A stretch of 64,000 nucleotides of DNA. Origin: Flavobacterium sp. GTDB taxonomy: Bacteria; Bacteroidota; Bacteroidia; Flavobacteriales; Flavobacteriaceae. Each line of letters opens with the position of its first letter. The stretch's first letter is position 1. The notes under the pieces were generated by a model. The model did no database searches, was not told the DNA's origin, and saw nothing but the letters and a program-made list of their open reading frames with translations. Both the position numbers and the translations under genes were made by a program. The stretch covers positions 1 through 64,000 of the forward strand of contig NZ_SEBS01000011.1 in the NCBI RefSeq assembly GCF_004211145.1, written 5' to 3'. This document shows positions 11,386 through 20,238 of the stretch, one piece after another.

Positions 11386-11793
11386 ATGATCTCAGGTAAA
11401 TTCGCAATCACGCTTCACATTCTCACTTTGCTTTCCAAGCATCCTGAGGAATTTTTGTCTAGCGAGTACATTGCCGGAAGCCTGAACATGAATCCTGTTT
11501 TGGTGCGAAAGGAAATCGCCAACCTCAAGAGAAACAACATCGTAGAGAGCCGAGAAGGTAAAAATGGAGGTACGCGTTTGTTGCAACCTGCTGCCGGAAT
11601 TACGCTCGAGGATATCTTTAGGATGACGTTCGAGAACGTGACGCTTGGCTTTTCGAAGAACAACCCGAACCCGAATTGTCCCGTCGGAAAAAGCATCAAC
11701 AAGAACCTTCAAAACCTTTATGATGACCTAAACGATAACATCAGCAAACAGCTAAGCGAGGTTTCTTTGCGTAATTTTGCCGATACATTCTAA
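11386..11793 (+). CDS. Rrf2 family transcriptional regulator
   Basis: A 135-residue winged-helix regulator. The N-terminal wHTH (about 1-60) has SSEYIAGSLNMNPVLVRKEI as recognition region and EGKNGGTRLLQPA as wing, typical of Rrf2/YwnA. Only one cysteine is visible, in NPNCPVGK, so it is not an iron-sulfur IscR-type member but could sense oxidants or electrophiles through that residue. It lies 39 bases upstream of a NAD(P)-binding protein gene, the same pairing as ywnA-ywnB in Bacillus, and probably regulates it. A TACTTTCG (11358-11365, one mismatch to TAnnTTTG) stands 20 bases before the ATG. Confidence 0.9.
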   Translation: MISGKFAITLHILTLLSKHPEEFLSSEYIAGSLNMNPVLVRKEIANLKRNNIVESREGKNGGTRLLQPAAGITLEDIFRMTFENVTLGFSKNNPNPNCPVGKSINKNLQNLYDDLNDNISKQLSEVSLRNFADTF

Positions 11794-11832
11794 AATTTTT
11801 TACCCTAAACTGTAACTTAATTTATTGCAAAT

Positions 11833-12480
11833 ATGAAGATAGCTATTATCGGTGCGACCGGATTTGTGGGAACCGCCATTGCGAACGAACTCGCCCAACG
11901 TGGAAACGATGTCACGGCGATTTCGAGAAATCCGAAGTCGGACGAAACAGAAAGTATAACTTCGGTCAAAGCCGACGTCACCAATATCGACGAACTCGCG
12001 AGCGCTTTGTCAGGTCACGACGCGGTGATCAGCGCATATAATCCGGGTTGGACGAATCCGAACATCTACGACGATTTCATTTCTGGATCTCAGGCGATTC
12101 AGAAAGCGGTGAAGCAATCAGGTGTCGAAAGATTTATCGTCATCGGAGGCGGCGGAAGCCTGTTCGTCGCGCCCGGAGTCCAGGCCGTCGATACGCCCGA
12201 CTTTCCTAAAGAATACTACGCGGGAGCTTCGGCTGCACGTGATTACCTGAACATCATCCGCGAGGAAAAGGAATTGGATTGGGCGTTCTTCAGTCCGGCT
12301 TTTGAAATGCATCCCGGAATCGAAACGGGACGAACCGGCAAATACCGCCTCGGCCTTGAAAATCCGGTGTTCGATGAGAACAAACGCAGCATTTTATCGG
12401 TTCAGGATCTGGCCGTCGTGATCGCCGACGAAACCGAAAAGCCGGCTCACCACCGCGAGCGTTTTACGGCCGCCTATTAA
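11833..12480 (+). CDS. NAD(P)-binding NmrA-like/YwnB-type oxidoreductase
   Basis: A 215-residue single-domain Rossmann protein. The N-terminal dinucleotide-binding loop is [20 protein letters not shown]; later [10 protein letters not shown] and SPAFEMHPG match the NAD(P)H-binding atypical SDR family that includes YwnB and NmrA-like proteins. There is no YxxxK pair, so an atypical reductase or a redox-sensing binder is likely. It follows the Rrf2 gene in the same direction. Confidence 0.87.
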   Translation: MKIAIIGATGFVGTAIANELAQRGNDVTAISRNPKSDETESITSVKADVTNIDELASALSGHDAVISAYNPGWTNPNIYDDFISGSQAIQKAVKQSGVERFIVIGGGGSLFVAPGVQAVDTPDFPKEYYAGASAARDYLNIIREEKELDWAFFSPAFEMHPGIETGRTGKYRLGLENPVFDENKRSILSVQDLAVVIADETEKPAHHRERFTAAY

Positions 12481-12547
12481 TCGGAACCACATTTTTACAT
12501 TGGCAGTTTCTCGAGCAATCTTGAAACTGTTTTTGTTTTGTACATTT

Positions 12548-13483
12548 ATGGCTGTGGAAAAACCAACAGCAAATACTTCAGCACTTCGTGAGAAAGACGG
12601 CATCGAACCGCCTGAGACCGTAAGCGCTTCGGTTGCCGGGAATGTCGTTTCGAAACGGCAGAGACAACCATCGGCACAAGAACTCGTCGATGGGATTTTT
12701 TCGGGCAATATTACCGCTTTAAGCCGCGCAATCACGCTGGTCGAAAGTACGAACCCGAACCACCAGGCGAAAGCGTCCGAGGTGATTTCAGCTTGTTTGC
12801 CCAAAGCCAATAATTCAATCCGAATTGGAATTACGGGCGTTCCAGGCGTCGGGAAAAGCACATTTATCGAGGCTTTCGGAACCTATTTGACTGGAATCGG
12901 CAAGAAAGTCGCCGTGCTCGCCGTCGATCCCAGCAGTACATTGTCGCATGGCAGTATTTTGGGCGACAAGACGCGCATGGAGGAACTCGTGAAGGATAAA
13001 AACGCGTATATACGGCCGTCAGCTTCGGGCGAAACTTTGGGTGGCGTGGCACGTAAAACGCGTGAAACGATTACGCTTTGCGAGGCGTTCGGGTTTGATA
13101 CGATCATCATTGAGACGGTTGGCGTCGGACAATCGGAAACCGCCGTGCATGGCATGACGGATTTCTTCTTGTTGCTCAAAATTTCGGGCGCGGGCGACGA
13201 ACTCCAGGGAATAAAACGCGGCATCATGGAAATGGCCGACGCGATCGCAATCAACAAGGCCGATGGCGACAACATCAAGAAAGCGAAGTTGGCGAAAACG
13301 GAATTCGGTCGCGCGTTGCATTTCTTTCCGGCTAAAAGTTCAGGCTGGATGCCCAAAGCGGCGACTTGCAGCGCGGTGACGAAGGAAGGAATTCCTGAGA
13401 TTTGGGAAATCGTGTCGGAATATGTGTCGCTTACGAAAGAAAATGGTTTTTTCGAGAACCGACGCCGCGAACAAAACTCTTAA
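12548..13483 (+). CDS. meaB: MeaB/ArgK GTPase, methylmalonyl-CoA mutase chaperone
   Basis: This 311-residue SIMIBI-class GTPase guards methylmalonyl-CoA mutase: it gates loading of adenosylcobalamin and supports repair. P-loop GVPGVGKS lies at 97-104, switch I region DKTRM, switch II with ETVGVGQSE, and NKADGDN as the guanine-specificity motif. A 48-base longer frame from 12500 exists, but ATG 12548 fits family length. The substrate enzyme is not encoded here; the adenosyltransferase at 951 belongs to the same pathway. A run of disordered residues precedes the G domain (about 1-40). Confidence 0.93.
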   Translation: MAVEKPTANTSALREKDGIEPPETVSASVAGNVVSKRQRQPSAQELVDGIFSGNITALSRAITLVESTNPNHQAKASEVISACLPKANNSIRIGITGVPGVGKSTFIEAFGTYLTGIGKKVAVLAVDPSSTLSHGSILGDKTRMEELVKDKNAYIRPSASGETLGGVARKTRETITLCEAFGFDTIIIETVGVGQSETAVHGMTDFFLLLKISGAGDELQGIKRGIMEMADAIAINKADGDNIKKAKLAKTEFGRALHFFPAKSSGWMPKAATCSAVTKEGIPEIWEIVSEYVSLTKENGFFENRRREQNS

Positions 13484-13517
13484 AGGGTTGGTTCAAAAAA
13501 AACAACTTCCAACCAAC

Positions 13518-13745
13518 CTATTCCTCGTACCGCTCCACTTCTCGGTCGTAAAATTCATTCGCAAGCTTGATCAAAGTCTCCATTTCTTCCTGAAGTTCCG
13601 CCTCTTCATCTTCCTCGACTTCATCAATGATCTCAACCTCATCGTCTTTCAGGTTGATGATAAAACGTGGATAATCAAGATGGATGATGAAAATATCGTC
13701 CGGAAAATCGGTGTTGTCGCCAAGAAGGAATTTAGGAAGCTCCAT
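13518..13745 (-). CDS. Small acidic conserved protein
   Basis: 75 residues, very rich in Glu and Asp, with the middle DEVEIIDEVEEDEEAELQEE forming a charged helix. The N-terminal third (MELPKFLLGDNTDFPDDIFI, then IHLDYPRFIINL) looks like a beta-hairpin. I recognise it only as a typical small flavobacterial protein; no function is known to me. It converges with meaB and shares the minus strand with the MATE gene, whose stop codon is 9 bases upstream of its start, so the two are likely co-transcribed. Confidence 0.75.
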   Translation of the reverse strand: MELPKFLLGDNTDFPDDIFIIHLDYPRFIINLKDDEVEIIDEVEEDEEAELQEEMETLIKLANEFYDREVERYEE

Positions 13746-13753
13746 AAGTAATT

Positions 13754-15148
13754 TTAAGTGTTGACGGCCGCTCTGCTATTTTCGACCAATAATTTATGCG
13801 TGACTTTATTAAAACGAAGATACAAAAATAATGCGGCCGACCCCAATCCGCCGAGCAAGCCGATCCAGACGCCGAACGCGCCCAAGTCAGTGTACAGTCC
13901 AAAATAAAACGACAGCGGGAATCCGATCATCCAATAGGAAAGAAACGTGATATACATTGGGATCTTCACATCCTGAACGCCTCGCAACGCGCCCAATACC
14001 GCGACTTGAACGCCATCGAAAATCTGGAAAAGTGCCGCGATGATCAATAGTTCCGACGCGATCGCAATCACTTCGACATTGTCGTGCGTCTGTAATCCGT
14101 TGTCCATATCGAGGAAAAAATGCGGCAAATATTGATGGAACACGATAAAGAATATCGCAAAGATCGCCTCGACCAGAATCGTAAGCAAAAACACCGAACG
14201 CGCCACCACTATCAGATTCTTAAAGTCGTTGAATCCCTTTTGGTTGCTCACGCGAACCATCGCCGTGACGCTCAAGCCCGTCGCGAACATATACGTCAAC
14301 GTCGCCAGACTCAGCGCGATTTCGTTAGCGGCTTGGCTTGTTTTTCCGAGGTTTCCGCATATCCAGACCGCCGAAGTGAACAACGCGACTTCGAACAACA
14401 TCTGCATCGACGACGGAAATCCGATCGCAACGATTTTCCTGATCACGCTTTTCTTGATCTCGTGAAACGAAAAACCGTGAAAATATGGCGTCAATTGCTT
14501 TTGGCGCGTCAACATGAAATGCATGAAAACGACCATGATAATACGTGAAATCACGGTTCCGACGGCGGCGCCCACGATTCCCATTTTGGGGAAAATCCAA
14601 ACGCCGTAAATAAGCAAAAAATTTAGCGGGACGTGTACGATGTTCGCTGCGACGATCGCATACATCGAAAATTTGGTCATCGACAAACCGTCGGCGAATT
14701 GCTTGTAGGCTTGATAGATGATCATCGGAATCAATGAAAACGCGACCCAATCGAGATACGGTCGTGCCAAAACGATCACTTCGTCGGGCTGGCCCATGAA
14801 CTGCATGAGCGGTTTCGAAAAGTAAATGATCGCGAACATCGAGATGCCCAGAATCGTACATAAGAACAGCCCATGATGAAATGCCGACCGAACTTGCCCG
14901 TACTCCTTCGCGGCGTCAGCTTCGGCTACGATCGGAGTGATTGCCGTCGAAAATCCGATCCCGACCGACATCGCGATGAAGATGAAACTATTGCCCAATG
15001 AAACCGCGGCGAGTTCCGCCGAACCCAATCGGCCGACCATCAACTTGTCCACGATCCCGATCAACGTATGCCCGATCATTCCTAAAATGACGGGATACGC
15101 CAACTTCATGTTGTAAGCGAATTCTTTCGTGTAAGCGGTAAGCGACAT
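13754..15148 (-). CDS. MATE family multidrug exporter (NorM-like)
   Basis: The 464-residue protein has twelve predicted helices arranged as two MatE domains. Family features include AYPVILGMIGHTLIGIVDKLMVGRLGSAELAAVS (first helix, GxVDxxMVGR pattern) and the repeated pattern in the second half around GFPSSMQMLFEVALF. MATE exporters expel cationic drugs in exchange for Na+ or H+. ATG at 15148 (MSLTAYTKEF) is preferred; a start at 15220 would add 24 residues without family support. Confidence 0.93.
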   Translation of the reverse strand: MSLTAYTKEFAYNMKLAYPVILGMIGHTLIGIVDKLMVGRLGSAELAAVSLGNSFIFIAMSVGIGFSTAITPIVAEADAAKEYGQVRSAFHHGLFLCTILGISMFAIIYFSKPLMQFMGQPDEVIVLARPYLDWVAFSLIPMIIYQAYKQFADGLSMTKFSMYAIVAANIVHVPLNFLLIYGVWIFPKMGIVGAAVGTVISRIIMVVFMHFMLTRQKQLTPYFHGFSFHEIKKSVIRKIVAIGFPSSMQMLFEVALFTSAVWICGNLGKTSQAANEIALSLATLTYMFATGLSVTAMVRVSNQKGFNDFKNLIVVARSVFLLTILVEAIFAIFFIVFHQYLPHFFLDMDNGLQTHDNVEVIAIASELLIIAALFQIFDGVQVAVLGALRGVQDVKIPMYITFLSYWMIGFPLSFYFGLYTDLGAFGVWIGLLGGLGSAALFLYLRFNKVTHKLLVENSRAAVNT

Positions 15149-15380
15149 GGCAATTTTTGAGCCGCAAAGGTAATCGGCTTTTGCGCATAATCGTGCGTAA
15201 AATGCAACCGAAATCGCCATTTTTTGTTAAAGTCTGTTAAAGGATTTACCAAATGTTGCATAAATGCCAAGGCCAAACTTACTGGTTAATCCGTTCAAAT
15301 ACAAGGGCTCGCGGTTTTCGTCAGAATCGCCATGTAAAATATTCCTAAAACTATGTAAAACCCCAAAAAAATGCCAAATA

Positions 15381-15388
15381 TATCTTTG
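15381..15388 (+). promoter_or_regulatory. -7 element of the beta-barrel gene promoter
   Basis: TATCTTTG, an exact TAnnTTTG, 53 bases before the ATG at 15442. I see no clean TTG at the expected upstream distance. Confidence 0.5.
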
Positions 15389-15441
15389 ACACAAATCTAA
15401 CCGGCGTCATGCCACCAAATTGTAACCTAAACATTCTTATC

Positions 15442-16008
15442 ATGAAAACTCTTAATTTCAAATCAGCAGTGTTCTTTGCCTTGACGGCATTGTCAACCAT
15501 GACACTTTCGGCCCAAAGCGCCGATGCAAATTCTGACGCAAACTACGACAACGGATTCCGACTCGGCTTCGGTGTAACTCCTGGTTATGTACTCCGCGAA
15601 CCTTACGGATTTTCACTTGGTGGAGACGTCCGCCTGCAATATGACTTTTCAAAACGCTACTCGGTAACGTTGACATCGGGTTATACGCATTTGTTCGCAA
15701 AAGATGTGGACGTTGTAGGCTTTGAAGCGCACGACCTTGGGTTCATTCCAGTGAAAGCGGGTTTTAAGGCTTTCTGGTGGGAAGATCAATTCTATGCCAT
15801 GGGTGAAGCAGGTGCCGGATTCGCCGTTACGAGCGAAATCAATAAGACGACTGCAATCTTGTCACCAAGCATCGGATGGGCGAACGACTATCTTGATATC
15901 AGCGTTCGTTACGACTACTTCTCTGATTTCCCAGGCATCAGCAACAACGAATTCAAAGACGGCAACCACCAGATCGCATTGCGTTTCGCATACGGATTTC
16001 GTCTATAA
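15442..16008 (+). CDS. Outer-membrane beta-barrel protein
   Basis: 188 residues with a signal peptide (MKTLNFKSAVFFALTALSTM, then TLSAQ and cleavage). The mature part is made of alternating aromatic and polar residues in strands (for example YSVTLTSGYTHLF, HQIALRFAYGFRL) and ends in an aromatic-rich strand, as expected of an eight-strand outer-membrane barrel of the OmpW/OmpX size class. ATG 15442 gives a clean signal peptide. It is transcribed alone from 15381 and stopped by the terminator at 16037. Confidence 0.85.
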   Translation: MKTLNFKSAVFFALTALSTMTLSAQSADANSDANYDNGFRLGFGVTPGYVLREPYGFSLGGDVRLQYDFSKRYSVTLTSGYTHLFAKDVDVVGFEAHDLGFIPVKAGFKAFWWEDQFYAMGEAGAGFAVTSEINKTTAILSPSIGWANDYLDISVRYDYFSDFPGISNNEFKDGNHQIALRFAYGFRL

Positions 16009-16036
16009 ACCTTTCCAATTACAACACAACAACGAG

Positions 16037-16067
16037 AAACGCCCTGTATTTGCAGGGCGTTTTTTTA
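16037..16067. terminator. Bidirectional terminator
   Basis: AAACGCCCTG - TATTTG - CAGGGCGTTTTTTT between two convergent genes (barrel protein on plus, PPK2 on minus). The T run favours the plus direction; the A run on the other side serves the minus strand. Confidence 0.88.
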
Positions 16068-16946
16068 TGCTTCACTTTCAAGTTGCGCCCTGAACGCCGC
16101 AACGTGCTCCTGGACGTCAGCCTCGAGTTCAGGATTTTTGATGTCCTTGTATTTTTTGAGTTCTTCAAGGATGATTTTCCCAACGATATAGCGAGTCGCG
16201 GCCTTATCGTCGGCGGGAACCACGAACCACGGTGCCTTGTCTTTCGACGTTGCGTTTATGGCGAGTTCGTAACACTTCTGGTATTCGTCCCACAACGCGC
16301 GTTCCTTGAGATCACCGGGCGAAAATTTCCAATTGTGTTTGTCTTCTTCGAGCCTGCGCAGCAATCGTTGGCGTTGTTCCTCTTTGGACAGGTTCAGGAA
16401 AAACTTCAACACGATCACTCCATTCTGAACGATATGTTTCTCGAAGTTGTTGATCTGTTTCATGCGGTTTGTCCAAAATTTGTCCTTGATATCTCCGACG
16501 CTTCCGATGCCGGGAATGTTCTCGTTCAAAATATATTCGGGATGGACGCGCGTGACGAGTACGTTTTCATAATGCGTCCGATTGAAAACCGCCAACTTCC
16601 CGCGTTCGGGCAACGCGATGTAATGCCGCCATAAATAGTCGTGTTCGAGTTCGGTCGAGTTCGGTGTCTTAAAACTGTGGACGACGACGCCTCGTGGATT
16701 CATCTCCTTAAAAACCTCGCGAATCAAACTGTCTTTGCCCGACGTATCCATTCCCTGCAGGCAAATCAACACGCCGTACTTGTTGTGCGCGTACATTTTG
16801 TCCTGGAGTTTTGCGAGATCTTCGCGTACTTCTGCGAGCGCTTCCTCGAGCTCTTCTTCGTTAGACTTGAGCGTGTCGAGCGTCGGCAATCTTTTGAGTT
16901 CTATCGCGGACGTAATTTTATAATCTTCGGGCGTAATGCTTTTCAT
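16065..16946 (-). CDS. PPK2 family polyphosphate:nucleotide phosphotransferase
   Basis: A 293-residue P-loop kinase that uses polyphosphate to phosphorylate nucleotides. Walker A is GMDTSGKD at 65-72, followed by NPRGVVVHSFKTPNSTELEHDYLWRH (lid and base-binding region, PPK2 hallmark) and the Walker B/arginine stretch around LAVFNRTHYENVLVTRVHP. A single PPK2 domain of this size fits class I or III. Enzymes of this group convert ADP or AMP to ATP, or GDP to GTP; the exact preference cannot be told by eye. The gene is divergent from 17087, separated by a heptad array. Confidence 0.92.
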   Translation of the reverse strand: MKSITPEDYKITSAIELKRLPTLDTLKSNEEELEEALAEVREDLAKLQDKMYAHNKYGVLICLQGMDTSGKDSLIREVFKEMNPRGVVVHSFKTPNSTELEHDYLWRHYIALPERGKLAVFNRTHYENVLVTRVHPEYILNENIPGIGSVGDIKDKFWTNRMKQINNFEKHIVQNGVIVLKFFLNLSKEEQRQRLLRRLEEDKHNWKFSPGDLKERALWDEYQKCYELAINATSKDKAPWFVVPADDKAATRYIVGKIILEELKKYKDIKNPELEADVQEHVAAFRAQLESEA

Positions 16947-16986
16947 GAGAGTTGTTTGCTTAAATATAAGTAAATTAGTCGTCTTT

Positions 16987-17068
16987 GGGATTTGGATTTT
17001 GGATTTTAGATTAACAGATTTCAGATTTACGGATTTACAGATTTCAGATTTCAGATTTCAGATTTACG
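16987..17068. repeat. CAGATTT heptad array
   Basis: Repeated GGATTTT, CAGATTT and ACGGATTT units between two divergent genes, ending 18 bases before the ATG at 17087. On the minus strand it reads AAATCTG with interspersed TGA and TAA. Confidence 0.85.
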
Positions 17069-17086
17069 GACGCAAACAGGATATCC

Positions 17087-17920
17087 ATGAAACGTTTTTC
17101 ACTCGAAGTATTGTATCATATTGTCGGCATTGGCTCGGCGTCGGGCATTTTCTTTAAACCTGGCATCGTATTTATCGTGTCCGACAACGGCGGTTACCTT
17201 TATTCATACGAAGCGAAAACCGAAAGAATCGAGAAAACAGCGCTGATAGAAGGGAACGTGCTCGAAAATATGCCCAAAAGCATCAAACCGGATTTTGAGG
17301 CCATGGCTGAAGACGATGGCAAACTCTACATTTTCGGATCGGGTTCTACCGGTGCGCGCAACCGCATGGTCGAAGTCGATTGCGAGACGAAAAAAGTCGG
17401 TGCGACGACCGACCTTACAAACCTTTACGAACAAATGAAACGCGAGTCATCGATTTCTGATGACAATTTCAACCTCGAAGGCGCGATTTGCAGCAAGGAT
17501 GTCTGGTATTTCTTCCAACGCGGAAACGGTGGCGAAGGCAAAAACGGCGTGTTCACGGTAAACGGGAAACTCGACCATCCGAAATCGGTTACGTTCAGCG
17601 AAGTGATTTTGCCCGAGATCAAAGGCGTGACGGTTTCGTTCACCGACGCAGTTTTGGTAGGAAAAGACGTTTGGTTCCTAGGTTCCGCCGAAGATACGAA
17701 ATCGACCTATGACGACGGAGAAGTCGTGGGCAGCGTCGTCGGAAAAATGGATTTGAAGACGATGACGGTTTCCTATTCCGAACAAATTTCAGACACGCAT
17801 AAATTTGAAGGCATCGCGTATCATTCAGACTCAAAAGAAACGATCAGGTTTTTGTTGTGCGAGGATAATGACAGCAATTATTTGGAGTCGGATGTGTTTT
17901 TGTTGGAAGTGGAAGATTGA
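17087..17920 (+). CDS. Beta-propeller-like protein of unknown function (DUF6929-like)
   Basis: 277 residues rich in short beta strands, with blade-like repeats such as VFIVSDNGGYLYSYEA, KLYIFGSGSTGARNRMVEVD and DVWFLGSAEDTK. The LEGAI and FEGIAYH motifs resemble esterase-like or SdiA-regulated propellers, and I tentatively place it with DUF6929. No signal peptide is evident; the N-terminus is MKRFSLEVLYHIVG. The stop codon is immediately followed by the long octad minisatellite at 17921. Function unknown. Confidence 0.65.
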   Translation: MKRFSLEVLYHIVGIGSASGIFFKPGIVFIVSDNGGYLYSYEAKTERIEKTALIEGNVLENMPKSIKPDFEAMAEDDGKLYIFGSGSTGARNRMVEVDCETKKVGATTDLTNLYEQMKRESSISDDNFNLEGAICSKDVWYFFQRGNGGEGKNGVFTVNGKLDHPKSVTFSEVILPEIKGVTVSFTDAVLVGKDVWFLGSAEDTKSTYDDGEVVGSVVGKMDLKTMTVSYSEQISDTHKFEGIAYHSDSKETIRFLLCEDNDSNYLESDVFLLEVED

Positions 17921-18363
17921 GTTGTGTCTTTGGATTGTTGATGTGTTGATTTGTTGATTTGTTGATTTGACTTGCGGTTGTGTCTTTGACGGGACTTTTG
18001 GATTGTTGATGTGTTGATTTGACTTGCGGTTGTGTCTTTGACGGGAAGTTTAGATTGTTGATGCGTTGATTTGTTGACTTGTTGATTTGACTTGCGGTTG
18101 TGTCTTTGACGGGACTTTTGGATTGTTGATTTGTTGATTTGACTTGCGGTTGTGTCGTTGACGGGACTTTTGGATTGTTGATTTGTTGATTTGACTTGCG
18201 GTTGTGTCTTTGACGGAACTTTTGGATTGTTGATGCGTTGATTTGTTGATTTGTTGATTTGACTTGCGGTTGTGTCTATGACGGGACTTTTGGATTGTTG
18301 ATGTGTTGAGTTGTTGATTTGTTGACTTGTTGATTTGTTGATTTGACTTGCGGTTGTGTCTTT
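17921..18363. repeat. Octad minisatellite, stop-side arm (TTGATTTG family)
   Basis: Eight units begin with GTTGTGTC at 17921, 17977, 18029, 18097, 18149, 18201, 18269 and 18353. Each contains TTTGACGGGACTTTTGG, then GATTGTTGATG and a variable number of TTGATTTG octads, then ACTTGCG. Full units measure 52, 68 or 84 bases, that is 52 plus steps of 16. The array begins one base after the stop codon of the preceding gene. Confidence 0.95.
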
Positions 18364-18397
18364 GACGGACATATCGATTCTTGGTTGACGCCGGATT

Positions 18398-18530
18398 GCG
18401 TTAGGGATGGCGGCTTTGTCTGAGCTCGTTTTGAAGTGCAACGAAAAAACAGCGAGTGCCGACAGCCCGACGGCGGCATTCAACAACATTTTTGCGAAAA
18501 GGAATCTTCCCTGCCGCCGGAACGCCCAAA
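18398..18530 (+). repeat. Dispersed intergenic element, copy B
   Basis: Begins GCGTTAGGGATGGCGGC and ends GCCGCCGGAACGCCCAAA. It shares GAGCTC, GCGAGTGCC and CAGCCCG segments with copy A. It lies between the stop-side octad array (17921) and the inverted array at 18577. Confidence 0.75.
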
Positions 18531-18576
18531 TATCCAACCGCGATAAAACCCATAATCCCATCGGAAGGCAACGATT

Positions 18577-18602
18577 CAAATCAACAAATCAACAAATCAA
18601 CA
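18577..18602. repeat. Octad array, start-side arm (inverted)
   Basis: CAAATCAACAAATCAACAAATCAAC, i.e. three units in the reverse orientation of the array at 17921, about 107 bases before the sigma factor gene. Together the arms enclose dispersed element copy B. Confidence 0.85.
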
Positions 18603-18708
18603 CCCGAGGCGAAGCCGAACTGATGGAGCGCAGCGGAATAAATCAACATTTTTTCAATACCAATCCAACCTTTTCCCAACCTTTCCCATCTTACTAAAAA
18701 ACACCAAC

Positions 18709-19245
18709 GTGATCAACGATACTTTAATATCAGCCTGCCGCAAATTGCAACGCGATGCCCAGCGCCAGGTTTACGATGCGATGGCTCCAAAACTTTACCG
18801 GACTTGTAAACGCTACCTGAAAAAGGAGGAAGAAATCGAGGAAACTGTTGCCGACGCTTTCTACACCATTTTCACGAAGCTCGACCAACTCAAGGAAAAC
18901 GGGGCATTCGAGGCTTGGGCGCGCCGTATAACTGTGAATCTGTGTCTGCAGCAATTAAGACGAAATGTGAATTTCAACCTCTATCTCGAGGACACCAAAA
19001 CGATTCCGGCCGCGGCGAGCGTGCATCAAACCGCGCTCGAGGAACAGGATCTACTCAAGTTGCTCACGCTGATTCCTGAAGGATGCCGAACTATTTTCAA
19101 TCTTTTCGTGATCGAAGGTTACGCACATAAGGAAATCGCCGACATGCTTTCGATATCGGAAGGCACGTCGAAATCACAACTAAACGCGGCCAAGACCAAA
19201 CTCAAGGATTTGGTGAACAGCCACTATTACCAACAAGCAAGATGA
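18709..19245 (+). CDS. ECF-type RNA polymerase sigma factor
   Basis: 178 residues. Region 2 runs from about 10 to 90 (ACRKLQRDAQRQVYDAMAPK, EIEETVADAFYTIFTKL, AFEAWARRITVNLCLQQLRR) and region 4 from about 115 to 170 (LTLIPEGCRTIFNLFVIEGYAHKEIADMLSISEGTSKSQLNAAK). No ATG is available at the start; GTG at 18709 is the only sensible one. The stop overlaps the ATG of the next gene (ATGA), so the sigma factor and the membrane protein are translationally coupled, as sigma/anti-sigma pairs often are. The next two genes are probably its regulators or targets. Confidence 0.92.
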   Translation: MINDTLISACRKLQRDAQRQVYDAMAPKLYRTCKRYLKKEEEIEETVADAFYTIFTKLDQLKENGAFEAWARRITVNLCLQQLRRNVNFNLYLEDTKTIPAAASVHQTALEEQDLLKLLTLIPEGCRTIFNLFVIEGYAHKEIADMLSISEGTSKSQLNAAKTKLKDLVNSHYYQQAR

Positions 19246-20213
19246 TCATGGAGAATAATTTGTTCGAACAGATAAAAAATGCCGAAACCAACGCCGAAAG
19301 CCAGGAATTTCCGGGAATCGAGTCGGTCTGGTCGCGAGTCGAGGACAAACTCGACAACAGGGTTTTGGTGAAGCAGAATAAGAAGTGGAAACAATGGGCG
19401 GTCGCGGCGTCGGTACTTTTGGTGGCTTCGCTGGGATATCAGGTATATCGCACCGAAACGACTCCCGAAACAAAAATAAAGATCGTAAAAAACCAAACTG
19501 TCCTTCCCGAAATTGAAGCTGATGACGCCGTTGCAAATGCGGTTGCCGATACGACGGTAATCCGCAAGGACGCCCCGCAAATCCTCAAAAAGGAAATCCA
19601 GTCGGGCAACATTGCGAATGCGAGTGAAGTAGTCGTATCTCCAAATGCGGCCGCCCCGATGAGTAACAGTGCCGCCGAAGCCATGGAACCATCGATTCCT
19701 TTGTCTGATGATATCGAAAATGATGATTCCGGCATGTTATCGTTGAGACCAAACCGCGAAAAGGGAACATTCAGGAAAGGAAATGTTTTTCCGGCGCGAT
19801 CGGTCAGGCGCGATGGAGTCGAAGTTTCGATTGAAGACTTGAAGAAAGATAAAAACACACAACCTGAAAAGAAATCAAAACCGCTGCTTATCGTCGACGG
19901 CAAACCCGTAGTCGCGAAATCGGACGCCGAATACGATAAAAAACTCGAAGACCTTGAATACGGACGAACCAAACGCGATACGATAATCCATCTCGAGAAA
20001 CCGTTGTACGTGATAAATGGAGTCGAATATTCAGAGGAATCCCTATTTGGCCCGAACCCGACGAGCCCGTACGCGCCTTTGAACCTGCAGGAAGAAGGCA
20101 TGACGACGACAATTCTCACGGGGCGTGAAGCCGAGAGTGCCTACGGTGCGAAAGGCCGAAACGGAGTCGTGATCATTACCACTAAAAACGGACGTCCGGC
20201 ACCAAAAAAATAA
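19242..20213 (+). CDS. Putative anti-sigma membrane protein with TonB-plug-like C-terminus
   Basis: 323 residues with a cytosolic N-terminus (1-50), one transmembrane helix (about 52-68, WAVAASVLLVASLGYQV) and a periplasmic part. The layout and the ATGA overlap with the sigma gene suggest an anti-sigma factor, but the cytosolic part has no zinc motif. Residues about 254-318 (PLYVINGVEYSEE ... TILTGREAESAYGAKGRNGV ... IITTKNG) look like the end of a SusC/TonB plug domain, the part that normally follows a carboxypeptidase-regulatory-like domain in outer-membrane receptors. A second in-frame ATG at 19248 is possible. Confidence 0.7.
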   Translation: MIMENNLFEQIKNAETNAESQEFPGIESVWSRVEDKLDNRVLVKQNKKWKQWAVAASVLLVASLGYQVYRTETTPETKIKIVKNQTVLPEIEADDAVANAVADTTVIRKDAPQILKKEIQSGNIANASEVVVSPNAAAPMSNSAAEAMEPSIPLSDDIENDDSGMLSLRPNREKGTFRKGNVFPARSVRRDGVEVSIEDLKKDKNTQPEKKSKPLLIVDGKPVVAKSDAEYDKKLEDLEYGRTKRDTIIHLEKPLYVINGVEYSEESLFGPNPTSPYAPLNLQEEGMTTTILTGREAESAYGAKGRNGVVIITTKNGRPAPKK

Positions 20214-20238
20214 GCAATAACCTTTAAAGAAATCTATC

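Noticed and set aside
12548..13483. ArgK arginine/ornithine transport ATPase
   Set aside because: Older annotation name; the G-domain motifs and family identify MeaB.
17921..18363. CRISPR array
   Set aside because: Repeats are direct and degenerate but spacers are not unique; octads make up most of each unit, and there are no cas genes.
17878..18579. Minus-strand frame of 233 codons with SQINKSTNQQINN repeats
   Set aside because: It is the translation of the octad minisatellite; the TTGATTTG period produces a fake low-complexity protein. No start signal or family match.
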